This document shows positions 9,623-18,940 of a DNA stretch of 64,000 bases, in pieces. The DNA is from Salinivibrio sharmensis (lineage in GTDB: Bacteria; Pseudomonadota; Gammaproteobacteria; Enterobacterales; Vibrionaceae), in NCBI RefSeq assembly GCF_001995985.1, contig NZ_MUFC01000005.1, forward strand, positions 120,691-184,690. Reading direction: 5' to 3'. The notes beneath the pieces were generated by a model. The model had not been told where the DNA came from, did no database searches, and saw only the letters and a program-made list of their open reading frames with translations. The first letter of the stretch is position 1; each line of letters begins with the position of its first letter. Both the position numbers and the translations under genes were made by a program.

Positions 9623-10882
9623 CTAGCGCGGGCGATTAAGCCAGGGGGCGAGAGCCTGCAAGGTGCGCTCGACCGCGCCACGATTTTGTTCAACCACAGA
9701 GAGCCCAGCGTTGCCGGCTTGTGCGGCCAGGGCGGGGGCACTGAAAAAAGCACCGATTTTAGCGGCGAGGTCTTGGCTGTCGTTACACACCTGTAGGGCG
9801 CCTGCCTCAATCAGCGCGTCGCCAATCACTTGGAAGTTATAATAGCTTGGGCCAGTTAAAAGGGGCTTGCCTAACGCCGCAGGCTCAAGCAGGTTATGTC
9901 CTCCCACTTTGGTGCCTAAAAAGCTGCCCGCCATCACCACCACATCCGCGGCTGCCAGGTAGGTCATCATCTCTCCCATGGTGTCTCCAAGATAAACTTG
10001 GGTGCTGATTGCCAGCGGCTCACCCTCGGTGCGTCGTTGTACGCTGAGCCCTTGGGTGGCCACTTGCTGGGCTACATCATCAAAACGTTCTGGGTGTCGA
10101 GGGACCAATATCAGCAAGGCGTCTGGGTAGTCGCGCAGTAATACACTGTGAGCGGTGAGCAAGGTGGCGTCTTCTCCCGCGTGAGTACTGGCACCTATCC
10201 AGCAAGGACGCTCGCCACGTGCTTCACGAAGTGCGGCACCCAACGCCGGATCCACGGCTTTAATATCAAATTTCACCGAGCCAGCCACCGCGAGCTTGTC
10301 ATGCGCGACACCGAGGCTTGCAAAGCGCGCCTGATCGTTTTGATGCTGACAAACGATCAAGTCGATATGTTTGCTCATGGCGTGAAAGAGCGGGGCGATT
10401 TTTTGGTAGCGTTGGCAAGCTTTTTGAGAAAGCCGGGCGTTGATAACCGTAATGGGGATGCCCGCTCGACCCACATGATGCAAGGTATTTGGCCAAAGCT
10501 CGGTTTCCATAATCACGCATAAACGGGGAGAGACCGCACGGAGAAAACGTTTTACCGCAAAAGGGAAATCGACCGGCATATAGCGGTGTATGACACCATC
10601 GATACGCTCGGCTTGCTCAGCGCCTGTGGCAGTGGTAGTGGTGACAAGGATCGGGACATCTGGATAGACTTGTTGCAGCGCGCTGATCACTGGTTTTGCG
10701 GCGAGGACTTCGCCCACCGATACTGCGTGCAGCCAAATAGGCTGACCGTCTACGTTGGGCGTTCCACCAAAGTGCTCACGCCACCGCTCGCCAACAGCAG
10801 GCTTACCAGGCCGTTTGCGATAAAGCCCAACAAGCAGAAAAGGGGCGGCAAGCGTGAGTAACAATGTATATATCCAGCGCAC
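9623..10882 (-). CDS. waaA: Kdo transferase (lipid IVA 3-deoxy-D-manno-octulosonic acid transferase)
   Basis: 419 residues starting MRWIYTLLLTLAAP, with an N-terminal membrane anchor at about residues 2-20. It transfers Kdo from CMP-Kdo to lipid IVA at the inner membrane. GERW, WLHAVSVGE, METELWPN, GGHNLLEPA and the C-terminal glycosyltransferase domain are typical of family GT30. Presence of kdkA beside it suggests a mono-functional Kdo transferase, but this cannot be read from sequence. The stop of kdkA is 4 bases away on the other strand. Confidence 0.95.
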   Translation of the reverse strand: MRWIYTLLLTLAAPFLLVGLYRKRPGKPAVGERWREHFGGTPNVDGQPIWLHAVSVGEVLAAKPVISALQQVYPDVPILVTTTTATGAEQAERIDGVIHRYMPVDFPFAVKRFLRAVSPRLCVIMETELWPNTLHHVGRAGIPITVINARLSQKACQRYQKIAPLFHAMSKHIDLIVCQHQNDQARFASLGVAHDKLAVAGSVKFDIKAVDPALGAALREARGERPCWIGASTHAGEDATLLTAHSVLLRDYPDALLILVPRHPERFDDVAQQVATQGLSVQRRTEGEPLAISTQVYLGDTMGEMMTYLAAADVVVMAGSFLGTKVGGHNLLEPAALGKPLLTGPSYYNFQVIGDALIEAGALQVCNDSQDLAAKIGAFFSAPALAAQAGNAGLSVVEQNRGAVERTLQALAPWLNRPR

Positions 10883-11165
10883 AAGTTGGCTCCTATTGAT
10901 AGCTTGTTGCCATGATAGCGTTTTGATAGCGTTTTGTTGATGTTTGATTGTCGGTAGTAGCTCATGCCTTGGGCGTTGTGAACAGTAAGCGATAACTAAA
11001 CTGTGCTAAAGTTGGCGGCATTTAGTAGAGAAAAACAGCAATAACATGGGAATACTTAAAAAATAAAGAAAAGTATCAGAGAGCGTAAGCAGCGACATCG
11101 CAATCAACGAGAACATTGAAAACATTTTCGCGACGCGTCTTCGCCAAGAGAAACTTCACCAGCAG

Positions 11166-11966
11166 ATGCTTACCGATACAAGCTCCTTGGTTTCCGCTCA
11201 CTCGTATTTTGATACGCCGTTAGTTGTTAGCTTGACCTCGTTTGCTGAAAAGGTGCATGAGGTCTATCTTGTCGTCGAGTCGTTGGCGCAGCAGACTTGC
11301 CCACCAAACCGCATTATTCTATGGCTCGACGAAAAGGAATACAGTAATGAAAATCTGCCACACTCGCTAAAGCGGCAACGTGAGCGCGGGCTGGAGGTAA
11401 GATATTGCGACAGTACCAAGTCATACAAAAAGATTATTCCCACCTTGAACTTGGTGCCCGAAGCCTATGTATTGACCGTTGATGATGATGTGCTGTATCC
11501 GCATAGCATGATTGAGGGGTTAATTCGCGCTTGCTACCGTCACCCTGGTCATATCTATGGTCATCGCGGGCACAAGATAACCACCCGTGGTGGCGAAGTG
11601 CGACCCTATAAACGCTGGCAATACTGCGCTAGCTTCTCTGCACCCAGTCATCATCTGATGCTCACTGGCTGCGAGGGGATATTATATCCGCCGCAATCGC
11701 TTCATCCTGATGTGCTCGATCAGTCATTATTCATGCAGCTTGCGCCGAACGCCGATGACTTGTGGCTAAAAATCATGGCAATCCGCCAAGGCAGTCTGTG
11801 CATGAAAGTGCCATATAGCGATCCATCGCTGGCTTTAAAACGGTACCGTGCAATTGGTCTAGCGCAGGCGAACATTCGCCAAGGTGGCAATGATAAGCAA
11901 CTCAACATGCTGCTTGACCATTATCCTGAGGTCAAACAGGCATTATTGGCTGATGCTAGTGCGTGA
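11166..11966 (+). CDS. GT2-like glycosyltransferase, probably LPS core; N-terminus uncertain
   Basis: 266 residues from ATG 11166. PLVVSLTSFAEKVHEVYLVVESL and the acidic VDDDVLYP are those of a GT-A type sugar transferase, and the gene lies among LPS core genes. The start is doubtful because there is no ribosome site before 11166 and the same frame runs upstream without a stop to 11064. An ATG at 11046 is in frame but is followed after six codons by a TAA at 11064-11066. The N-terminus may therefore have been lost to a mutation, or translation may start at a non-standard codon. The 3' end overlaps the converging GT4 gene by 11 bases. Confidence 0.7.
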   Translation: MLTDTSSLVSAHSYFDTPLVVSLTSFAEKVHEVYLVVESLAQQTCPPNRIILWLDEKEYSNENLPHSLKRQRERGLEVRYCDSTKSYKKIIPTLNLVPEAYVLTVDDDVLYPHSMIEGLIRACYRHPGHIYGHRGHKITTRGGEVRPYKRWQYCASFSAPSHHLMLTGCEGILYPPQSLHPDVLDQSLFMQLAPNADDLWLKIMAIRQGSLCMKVPYSDPSLALKRYRAIGLAQANIRQGGNDKQLNMLLDHYPEVKQALLADASA

Positions 11967-12993
11967 TCACTTGTTGGTAGAGATCTTGATAGGTGATGGC
12001 GGTTTGGGAGATATCACACGCAGCCGCTTGCTGGTGGCTGCCTTTAATAAGGTGAGCTCGCAGCGCGTCTTGTTGAGCAATGTCCGCGATATATTGTGCT
12101 AACTGGTTGGCGTTGCCTGGCTCAATGAGATGTCCGGTGACCCCATGTCCAATGATATCAGGTATCCCGCCGGCTCGGGCGCCGATCACGGGCAGCCCTG
12201 CCGTCATCGCTTCTAAAATAACCGAGCCTAAGCCCTCTGTATAGGAAGGGTGGACAAGCAAATCGGCCGCCGCGAACCAATCTCCCATATTGGTTTGTTT
12301 ACCCATAAACTGCACGTTCGTAAGCCCCTGAGCTTGCCCCTCGAGTGACGCTCGCTCTTTGCCGTCACCGAGTAAGCAAAACTGAATGTCAGGTGATGTG
12401 TCAGCCAGTAACCGTGCAGCTTCAATCGTGACATCAAAGCCTTTATGCGCATACATATTGGCGGCATGAATCACCAAGAACTTACCACGAAAGTGCGCGT
12501 TGATTTGCTCCACCTTATCTTGCGAGACAGGGTAGGTGACAGGAGAGCTAGGGATTTTGACTAACTTGGCATCAGGATGGCGTTTTTCTAGTTGATGGAC
12601 GATCTCCGAACTCAAACCGACCAGCGCGCTGGCTTTGCGGTATGCAAGTTGAGATAACCACTTTTTCTTTAAAGGGTTATCAATGCGGCGTGTCACTATG
12701 TAGGGCACGCGGTGCAATAGGTGTTGAAACAGTGCCCAATAAATGGCGCGGCCTTCGTGAACATGGATCAGATCGCATGTCGCAGTGATTGAGCGCCCAT
12801 GTTGCCGAGTATAGTGCGGACAAAGCACGATTTGGCATTGAGGTATCGCGCGAAGCTCGTCGACTAGCGGGCTTTTGGGGTTCACCACCGCCGTTAGCTG
12901 GTAGCCCATTTGGGCTTGTTGCTGGATCAAAGTGAGAGTTTGGCGCTCCCCACCACTAAAGCCTGACGCGAGATTGACGTGACAAATGTGCAT
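11956..12993 (-). CDS. GT4-family glycosyltransferase (LPS core)
   Basis: 345 residues starting MHICHVNLASGFSGGERQT. The C-terminal Rossmann domain has the GT4 pattern HPSYTEGLGSVILEAMTAGLPV (motif E-x7-E) and GGIPDII. It is the last gene of the minus-strand run hldD-lpxM-waaF-GT2-GT4, abutting the GT2 gene with no gap. The sugar and acceptor cannot be told from sequence. Operon membership suggests outer or inner core extension. Confidence 0.85.
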   Translation of the reverse strand: MHICHVNLASGFSGGERQTLTLIQQQAQMGYQLTAVVNPKSPLVDELRAIPQCQIVLCPHYTRQHGRSITATCDLIHVHEGRAIYWALFQHLLHRVPYIVTRRIDNPLKKKWLSQLAYRKASALVGLSSEIVHQLEKRHPDAKLVKIPSSPVTYPVSQDKVEQINAHFRGKFLVIHAANMYAHKGFDVTIEAARLLADTSPDIQFCLLGDGKERASLEGQAQGLTNVQFMGKQTNMGDWFAAADLLVHPSYTEGLGSVILEAMTAGLPVIGARAGGIPDIIGHGVTGHLIEPGNANQLAQYIADIAQQDALRAHLIKGSHQQAAACDISQTAITYQDLYQQVITH

Positions 12994-13773
12994 TTAGGGC
13001 GCCTTTTTTACATACTCTCTCAACCATAGATCTGCGTAACGTGTAAAAACAACGTTCGCACTTAACAGCGCAAGAACTAACCCATGTCTACCATCTAAAA
13101 AACCCTTCTTAAAAAAATACATCTTTATAAATCTGAACATAGAATGGGAGATGGCTTTTGATAAGCTTGATGTCTTCTTTCCTTCTCGCTGGTCGCTCCA
13201 CAACTTAATATACTGATTGGTTTTCGCTGTATATTCATGAAGGTATTTAAAGGTGTTGTGTTTTAATGTGCCACCTAAATATATTTTTTTATGGGTGTTA
13301 GGCACAACGACATGTTCATGTACTAAAGAATCTGAATAGTGCGCTTCTGATGTTTTATAAAGGCGACAAATCCAATCAGGGTGCCACCCAGAATGTTTTA
13401 TCTCTTTTCCAAAAGCACTAGATAATCTATTAACATAAAAAACACAATTAGGTCGAGCTTCATCAAGAGCATGAAGAATGCTCTCTTTTAGCTCAGGCGT
13501 CACTATTTCATCTGCATCAAGCCAAAGTACAAAATCGCTGACTACGTGCGACTGAGCTCGCTGACGTTGCTTACCAAAGCCAGGCCAATCGGTGGTAACG
13601 TAAACTTTGTCAGTAAAACGTTTGGCTATATCAACAGTGTTATCTGAGCTTCCTGAATCCAAAATAACGATCTCATCTACCCAATTACACACCGACTGTA
13701 AACATTGCGCAATGTTATCTGCCTCATTCTTGACGATGAGAGCAGCAGCAACCGTGTTGATGTTCTTGCTCAT
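12994..13773 (-). CDS. GT2-family glycosyltransferase, WaaE/KdtX-like
   Basis: 259 residues starting MSKNINTVAAALIVKNEAD. The GT2 motifs VKNEADNI, LDSGSSDNT and LDADE, with the later GWHPDWICRLYK, match WaaE-type enzymes that add a hexose to inner-core heptose. The start overlaps the waaF stop by four bases (ATGA), indicating translational coupling. The gene is visibly AT-richer than waaF and lpxM upstream of it, so it may have been exchanged horizontally, which is frequent for core-oligosaccharide transferases. Confidence 0.82.
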   Translation of the reverse strand: MSKNINTVAAALIVKNEADNIAQCLQSVCNWVDEIVILDSGSSDNTVDIAKRFTDKVYVTTDWPGFGKQRQRAQSHVVSDFVLWLDADEIVTPELKESILHALDEARPNCVFYVNRLSSAFGKEIKHSGWHPDWICRLYKTSEAHYSDSLVHEHVVVPNTHKKIYLGGTLKHNTFKYLHEYTAKTNQYIKLWSDQREGKKTSSLSKAISHSMFRFIKMYFFKKGFLDGRHGLVLALLSANVVFTRYADLWLREYVKKAP

Positions 13774-14807
13774 TGGTTATTACCCACCTTAATTAGAGAA
13801 ACAACTCGGCTCGGGGCGAGATCGTTTAAACATTTTAAGTGCCCTAGGGGACATTCGCGCTGGAAGCAAGGACGGCACTCGATATCCGTGTGCACAATAT
13901 CGACCTTACTGGTCAGCGGCGGGGTGTAATCGGGAGATGTTGAGCCGTAGATGGCTATCACTTGGCAGTTGACCGCCGCGGCGATGTGCATCAACCCCGA
14001 GTCATTGCTGACCACGGTTTGGCACGCACCCAAGAGGTCGACGGCTTCGATTAAGTTGGTTTTGCCTGCCAATACATGAATGTTAGGTGCGTTTTCTGCA
14101 AGAGCGGCAATTTTTTCACAGGTTTCAACATCTTTTGCCGAGCCAAATAGCCAGATTTGGTAGCCGTGTTGATGCGCTTGGCGTGCTACTTCAGCATAGT
14201 GCTGCTCAGGCCATTTTTTGGCGGGCCCGAATTCGGCACCCGGGCATAAACCGATCACAGGTTTGTCTTGATTTAATCCCAGTTTGGCGATGACGGCCGC
14301 TTGAGCGTCTGGGTCGATGTCTAGCGCCGGCTTAGGGAGGCTGTCTAGGCCGCCCAGCGAGGCAGAACTTTGCATCTCGGTGCGAGGGTGGGCCAGAGCA
14401 ACATAACGCTCAACCATGTATTGAAACGCTTTTTTATTAGGGCGCAGATCATTGAGCAAACCATAACGCATTTCACCTTTCCAACCCGTACGCGTCGGGA
14501 TCCCTGCAAACCACGGGATCAGTGCGGATTTAGCGGAATTAGGCAACACGTAGGCGCGATCATAATCGTGCGTTGCTAAGCGCTTGCCCAGTTGGTAGCG
14601 CTTACCGAAAGCCAACTCTCCATGGCCGAGTGGCATTTCAATGCTGCGATTAACCTCGGGCATACGCGCGAGAATTGGCGCGCACCAAGCGGGTGCCATG
14701 ACATCAATCTGGGCGTCGGGAGATTGTTGTTTGAGGGCTTTATACAAAGATTGCGACATCACCATGTCGCCGACCCACGATGGGCCAATGACTAAAATGC
14801 GTGTCAT
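13770..14807 (-). CDS. waaF: LPS heptosyltransferase II
   Basis: 345 residues starting MTRILVIGPSWVGDMVMSQSL, the GT9 N-terminal motif. It adds the second heptose of the inner core using ADP-heptose, made with HldD encoded just upstream. GLCPGAEFGPAKKWP and SNDSGLMHIAAA are family signatures. It overlaps lpxM upstream and the GT2 gene downstream by four bases each. Confidence 0.94.
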   Translation of the reverse strand: MTRILVIGPSWVGDMVMSQSLYKALKQQSPDAQIDVMAPAWCAPILARMPEVNRSIEMPLGHGELAFGKRYQLGKRLATHDYDRAYVLPNSAKSALIPWFAGIPTRTGWKGEMRYGLLNDLRPNKKAFQYMVERYVALAHPRTEMQSSASLGGLDSLPKPALDIDPDAQAAVIAKLGLNQDKPVIGLCPGAEFGPAKKWPEQHYAEVARQAHQHGYQIWLFGSAKDVETCEKIAALAENAPNIHVLAGKTNLIEAVDLLGACQTVVSNDSGLMHIAAAVNCQVIAIYGSTSPDYTPPLTSKVDIVHTDIECRPCFQRECPLGHLKCLNDLAPSRVVSLIKVGNNQ

Positions 14808-15784
14808 GATGCCCGTTTCCTCTTTGCTTCTTGGTAGATATTACGGCCATCTTCTCGGGTGCGAAGCAGCTGCAAAATCCACATGTATTGATCTAGCTGG
14901 CCGTCGAGCATGGTCTCGATTTGTTGGTTCATCATGCGTGCGTCGGTATGACTCTCACCGGTTGGAAAGTCTTTAAACGCAGGGTGCACCTCGATAACGA
15001 AGCGGCCGCTTTTCGCATCAAAGCCGGAAAGCACAGGGACAATATGCGAGCGGGTGACTTTGCTTAATTTCCCGAGGCTGGGCAACGTTGCTTTGGTGGT
15101 GGCAAAAAATGGCACAAACTCGCTGCTCTCATCGCGCATATCTTCGTCGGGCAAGTAATACCCCAAAAATCCACGCTTAACTGCGCGGATAAAGGGTTTA
15201 ATCCCTGCCTCACGCTCATAACAATTGCCGCCATATTGCACGCGTTGACGGTGCATGAGCCAGTCCAGCAGCTGATTTTTTTGCCGTTTTGAGAATGCCG
15301 CCACGGGGAGCCCTTGCGAGGCAAATAAAATCGCGGCTGCATCAATGGCCCAAGTATGGGGCACAAAGAGGATCACGGCCTCACCGTTATCAGTGTGCCG
15401 AGTGATATGTTCCATGCCAGTCACATCACAGTGGTTTTGAAACCACTGGCGACTACGCAAGGTGATCAGCGGAAAGCTCAGCAAAAAAGCCCCTGCGGTG
15501 GTCAAGATGTCGACTAATATGGCTTCGCGTGCTTGCGCGGATTTCTCGGGAAAGCAGGCTTCCAAATTAAGCCAGGCGTTAAGAATCGTGCCTTTTTTCT
15601 TTTTTACCAGTTTACGCGCCACCCATTGTGCGAAGCGATGCTTACCGCGCGCCGGCACCAGAAGGCTGAAAGGCATTGCGATGAGTAGCATCAGCCACGT
15701 GCCCCAGTATTTAGGCGCTAAGTAAGCACGCGAGAACTCTGGGTTATACGCGTGCGTGTCGTAATCGTGTCGCTGTTTTGTCAT
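14804..15784 (-). CDS. lpxM: lipid A late acyltransferase (LpxM/MsbB type)
   Basis: 326 residues starting MTKQRHDYDTH. An N-terminal hydrophobic segment (about 28-46) anchors it to the inner membrane. The catalytic H-x4-D motif is visible as HTWAID, followed by YLPDEDM. The enzyme adds the last secondary acyl chain to Kdo-lipid A. The LpxM rather than LpxL assignment rests on overall resemblance to MsbB (ALKKW/H-region pattern and length), so the chain specificity is moderately sure. It is coupled to waaF by a 4-base overlap. Confidence 0.86.
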   Translation of the reverse strand: MTKQRHDYDTHAYNPEFSRAYLAPKYWGTWLMLLIAMPFSLLVPARGKHRFAQWVARKLVKKKKGTILNAWLNLEACFPEKSAQAREAILVDILTTAGAFLLSFPLITLRSRQWFQNHCDVTGMEHITRHTDNGEAVILFVPHTWAIDAAAILFASQGLPVAAFSKRQKNQLLDWLMHRQRVQYGGNCYEREAGIKPFIRAVKRGFLGYYLPDEDMRDESSEFVPFFATTKATLPSLGKLSKVTRSHIVPVLSGFDAKSGRFVIEVHPAFKDFPTGESHTDARMMNQQIETMLDGQLDQYMWILQLLRTREDGRNIYQEAKRKRAS

Positions 15785-15829
15785 TGCTCTTTACTCGCGC
15801 CCCAGAACGTCTGAGGCGAACTGCTGTGA

Positions 15830-16774
15830 TTAGCGATTGATTTCGGCAAGGTAAGCGGCGACACCTTCTGCCACTGTCTTAAAGGAGGCGGTGTATCCCG
15901 CTTCACGTACCTTGGTGAGATCGGCTTGCGTATAAGCTTGATAGCGACCTTTTAGGTGTTCGGGGAAGGGGATCTCTTCAATCTCGCCTTGGCCGTGGAA
16001 GTCGATAACTGCGTTGGCAACCGCACTAAAGGGCTCAGCGCGGCCGGTACCACAGTTGTAGATCCCGCTGATCTGTTGCTGCCAGAACCAAATATTCATT
16101 GCGCAGACGTCACCGACATAGACAAAGTCACGCTTGAAGGTATCACTGCCCTCAAAGAGTTTGGGGTTCTCGCCTTTTAGAATTTGTTGATTGAGGTGAT
16201 AGGCCACTGACGCCATGCTGCCTTTGTGCTGTTCGCGCGGACCATACACATTAAAATAACGGAAGCCAGTAATGGGTGGCAGTGTCTCGCCATGGGCCTT
16301 AGCATCTTCTTGCACGCGACGAACATAGTTGTCGAATTGCTGTTTGGAATACCCGTACACATTCAGCGCGCCTTCATACTCTGGCGCTTCAATGAAGTCA
16401 CTGTCGCGGCCACCATAGGTGGCGGCTGACGAGGCGTAAAGAAAGGGGATGTCACGGTCAATACAATAATGCAACAGCTCTTTGGAGTATTCGTAGTTAT
16501 TGAACATCATGTATTTGCCATCCCACTCTGTGGTAGCCGAACAAGCACCTTGGTGGAAAATGGCTTCGATTGGGCCGAAATTTTCACCAGCCATGATTTG
16601 GGTAAGAAAATCTTCCTTATCCATATAGTCCGCGATGTCGAGGTCAACCAGGTTAACGAATTTGGTGCCGTCTTTGAGGTTATCGACCACCACGATGTCA
16701 CGGTAGCCTTGCTCGTTCAGTGCTTTTACTAAGTTGCTGCCAATCATGCCAGCACCACCAGTCACAAAAATCAT
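15830..16774 (-). CDS. hldD: ADP-L-glycero-D-manno-heptose 6-epimerase
   Basis: 314 residues starting [14 protein letters not shown], the NADP-binding Rossmann motif. It performs the last step of ADP-heptose synthesis for the LPS inner core. Short-chain dehydrogenase residues are present: SSAATYGG and YGYSKQQFD (Y-x3-K). It is the first gene of the minus-strand LPS operon, with AGGTAACG before the start. It is divergent from the TetR regulator over 103 bases. Confidence 0.97.
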   Translation of the reverse strand: MIFVTGGAGMIGSNLVKALNEQGYRDIVVVDNLKDGTKFVNLVDLDIADYMDKEDFLTQIMAGENFGPIEAIFHQGACSATTEWDGKYMMFNNYEYSKELLHYCIDRDIPFLYASSAATYGGRDSDFIEAPEYEGALNVYGYSKQQFDNYVRRVQEDAKAHGETLPPITGFRYFNVYGPREQHKGSMASVAYHLNQQILKGENPKLFEGSDTFKRDFVYVGDVCAMNIWFWQQQISGIYNCGTGRAEPFSAVANAVIDFHGQGEIEEIPFPEHLKGRYQAYTQADLTKVREAGYTASFKTVAEGVAAYLAEINR

Positions 16775-16877
16775 ATCGTTACCTAATTCATCTCTATCTG
16801 ACGACAGACCCCGTCGCCATTACTGTTGACTGTGATAGTATGGTTGAGCATCAACCGGGCAGAGGACTGAACCATAC

Positions 16878-17546
16878 ATGAAAACCCGAGACCGAATTAT
16901 CCATGCTGCACTGGCTTTATTCAATCAACATGGTGAGCCGAATATCACCACCAACCATATCGCGGCAGATCTCGGGATAAGCCCGGGGAACCTTTACTAC
17001 CACTTCCGTAATAAAGAAGCGATTATACACAGTATATTCGACCAATACGCGCAAGATCTTGCCCTTGCCTTTGATCCTAGTCAGCCTCGTGACGATACCC
17101 AAGCTTTACTGCAGCATTATCTCGATGCGACCTTTAGCTTGATGTGGCGTTACCGGTTTTTTTACGCCAATTTGCCGGACATTTTGCGCCGAGACGAAGC
17201 GCTACAGCAAAAATACCTGGGGGCACAGCAACAGCTACAGACCAACTTGATGACCATCTTGCATCACTATCGGCAAGCTGGTTGGCTTAGCCTCAATGAC
17301 AGCGCCTTGTCCGCGATCGGGGAAACGCTTAAGCAAGTGGCGTCGAGCTGGATTTTCTACCAAAGTGCGCAAGCCCCCCAAACGCAAATTCATGCAGGCG
17401 TCATTTACAAAGGCGTTTTGCAGATGTTGGCATTGCTTCATCCGCTGACATCAGCACAGGGGCAAATGGCCATCACTGCGTTAATAGACCACTACGAGCA
17501 GCAGTTAGTTCGCCAAGACTCACGCTCGCTGGATACATTGAACTGA
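16878..17546 (+). CDS. TetR/AcrR-family transcriptional regulator
   Basis: 222 residues starting MKTRDRIIHAALALFNQHGE. The N-terminal helix-turn-helix is at about residues 26-45 (TTNHIAADLGISPGNLYYHF). The ligand-binding C-terminal region is tryptophan- and tyrosine-rich and not assigned. It lies 193 bases before kbl-tdh in the same direction. A near-perfect 23-bp palindrome in that gap is a candidate operator, so control of kbl-tdh is possible but unproven. Confidence 0.88.
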   Translation: MKTRDRIIHAALALFNQHGEPNITTNHIAADLGISPGNLYYHFRNKEAIIHSIFDQYAQDLALAFDPSQPRDDTQALLQHYLDATFSLMWRYRFFYANLPDILRRDEALQQKYLGAQQQLQTNLMTILHHYRQAGWLSLNDSALSAIGETLKQVASSWIFYQSAQAPQTQIHAGVIYKGVLQMLALLHPLTSAQGQMAITALIDHYEQQLVRQDSRSLDTLN

Positions 17547-17595
17547 GTTATCTCTCTAGGCTGACGTCGCATTGCGCGATATTCGTCCAGCTTGT

Positions 17596-17621
17596 CAGTG
17601 ATTACACGATATGAATCACTG
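17596..17621. repeat. inverted repeat in tetR-kbl gap
   Basis: Perfect 8-base arms, CAGTGATT (17596-17603) and AATCACTG (17614-17621), are separated by 10 bases. No T-run follows on the plus strand, so a simple terminator is unlikely. It may be an operator or mRNA hairpin. Confidence 0.5.
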
Positions 17622-17679
17622 TCTGGTGCCCCTTATTGGCACAAAACGCGTGAACGTGCCATGATAGCAAGCATTCATT

Positions 17680-17702
17680 CGTCGTACACAATGTGTGCGA
17701 CG
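17680..17702. promoter_or_regulatory. candidate operator: 23-bp near-perfect palindrome upstream of kbl
   Basis: Half-sites CGTCGTACACA (17680-17690) and TGTGTGCGACG (17692-17702) flank a single A, with 10 of 11 positions complementary. The one-base centre makes an RNA hairpin unlikely and a dimeric DNA-binding protein likely. It lies 37 bases before the kbl start and just downstream of the tetR gene. Confidence 0.6.
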
Positions 17703-17739
17703 GCCTTCCCAAAGTAATCATCACAGCACGGAGATTGCG

Positions 17740-18936
17740 ATGACGGCTGCCTTCTATCAGCAAATTCGTCATCAGCTTGAGCAAGTAAAAGCTGATGGCT
17801 TGTACAAAAGTGAACGCCTTATCACCTCGCCACAAGCGGCCAGTGTCGCCGTCAATCATGAACAGCAGGTACTGAACTTTTGCGCCAATAACTACTTGGG
17901 GCTGGCGAACCATCCTGAGTTGGTCAAGGCTGCCAAGGCAGGGATGGATGAGCACGGTTTTGGTATGGCGTCGGTACGGTTTATTTGTGGCACACAAGAT
18001 GCACACAAAACCTTGGAAGCCAAGTTATCTGACTTTCTCGGGATGGAAGATACCATCCTTTATTCTTCATGCTTTGATGCTAATGCAGGATTGTTCGAGA
18101 CCATTCTAGGCCCAGACGATGCCATTATTTCTGATGCGCTAAACCATGCGTCAATCATTGATGGCGTGCGCTTGTGTAAAGCGAAGCGTTTCCGTTATGC
18201 CAACAACGATATGGACGAGTTGGAAGCCCAGCTTCAAGCTGCGAAAGCGGCCGGTGTGGCGAATATCTTGATTGTGACCGATGGTGTCTTCTCGATGGAC
18301 GGCGTAGTGGCGAACTTGCCGGCTGTGTGCGATCTGGCGGAGCAATATGGCGCGCTGGTGATGGTGGATGACTCCCATGCGGTGGGTTTTATGGGCGAGC
18401 ATGGCCGAGGCACCCACGAATACCATCAAGTAATGAATCGCGTCGATATCATCACTGGCACCTTGGGTAAAGCCATGGGCGGTGCGTCAGGGGGTTACAC
18501 CTCAGGCAAAAAAGAGGTGATTGATTGGCTGCGTCAACGTTCGCGCCCTTATCTTTTCTCCAACTCGCTGGCCCCCGCGATTGTGTCGGCATCAATTCGC
18601 GTGCTGGATATGCTGGCTGAAAGCGATCATTTGCGTGAGCAGCTTTGGGATAACAGCCAACACTTCCGTGCACGCATGACCGACGCTGGCTTTACCTTGG
18701 CAGGCGCGGATCACGCCATTATTCCCGTGATGCTCGGCGATGCCAAAGTGGCCAGTGAGTTTGCTGAGCGGATGATGGAAGAGGGCGTGTATGTGGTGGG
18801 CTTCTCCTACCCAGTGGTACCGAAAGGTCAAGCACGTATCCGCACCCAGATGTCAGCCGCACATACGCGTGAGCAACTGGACCGTGCCATTGATGCCTTC
18901 ATCAAAGTCGGCAAAGAGATGCAACTGATTGGGTAA
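17740..18936 (+). CDS. kbl: 2-amino-3-ketobutyrate coenzyme A ligase (glycine C-acetyltransferase)
   Basis: 398 residues from [10 protein letters not shown], identical in length to E. coli Kbl; the start has a GGAG site and the upstream extension is not family-like. It is a PLP enzyme that cleaves 2-amino-3-ketobutyrate with CoA into glycine and acetyl-CoA. The substrate and lysine regions [10 protein letters not shown] and [13 protein letters not shown] are typical of alpha-oxoamine synthases. It is followed at once by tdh, forming the threonine degradation operon in reverse pathway order, as in E. coli. Confidence 0.96.
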   Translation: MTAAFYQQIRHQLEQVKADGLYKSERLITSPQAASVAVNHEQQVLNFCANNYLGLANHPELVKAAKAGMDEHGFGMASVRFICGTQDAHKTLEAKLSDFLGMEDTILYSSCFDANAGLFETILGPDDAIISDALNHASIIDGVRLCKAKRFRYANNDMDELEAQLQAAKAAGVANILIVTDGVFSMDGVVANLPAVCDLAEQYGALVMVDDSHAVGFMGEHGRGTHEYHQVMNRVDIITGTLGKAMGGASGGYTSGKKEVIDWLRQRSRPYLFSNSLAPAIVSASIRVLDMLAESDHLREQLWDNSQHFRARMTDAGFTLAGADHAIIPVMLGDAKVASEFAERMMEEGVYVVGFSYPVVPKGQARIRTQMSAAHTREQLDRAIDAFIKVGKEMQLIG

Positions 18937-18940
18937 TGTC

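Noticed and set aside
10914-10935. Two copies of GATAGCGTTTT upstream of waaA
   Set aside because: A two-copy 11-bp repeat is easily produced by chance or slippage and no role is suggested by position.
10951-10965. GTCGGTAGTAG resembling the RfaH ops element before an LPS glycosyltransferase
   Set aside because: Only the GGTAG core matches; the flanking ops bases are missing and the distance to the gene is over 200 bases.
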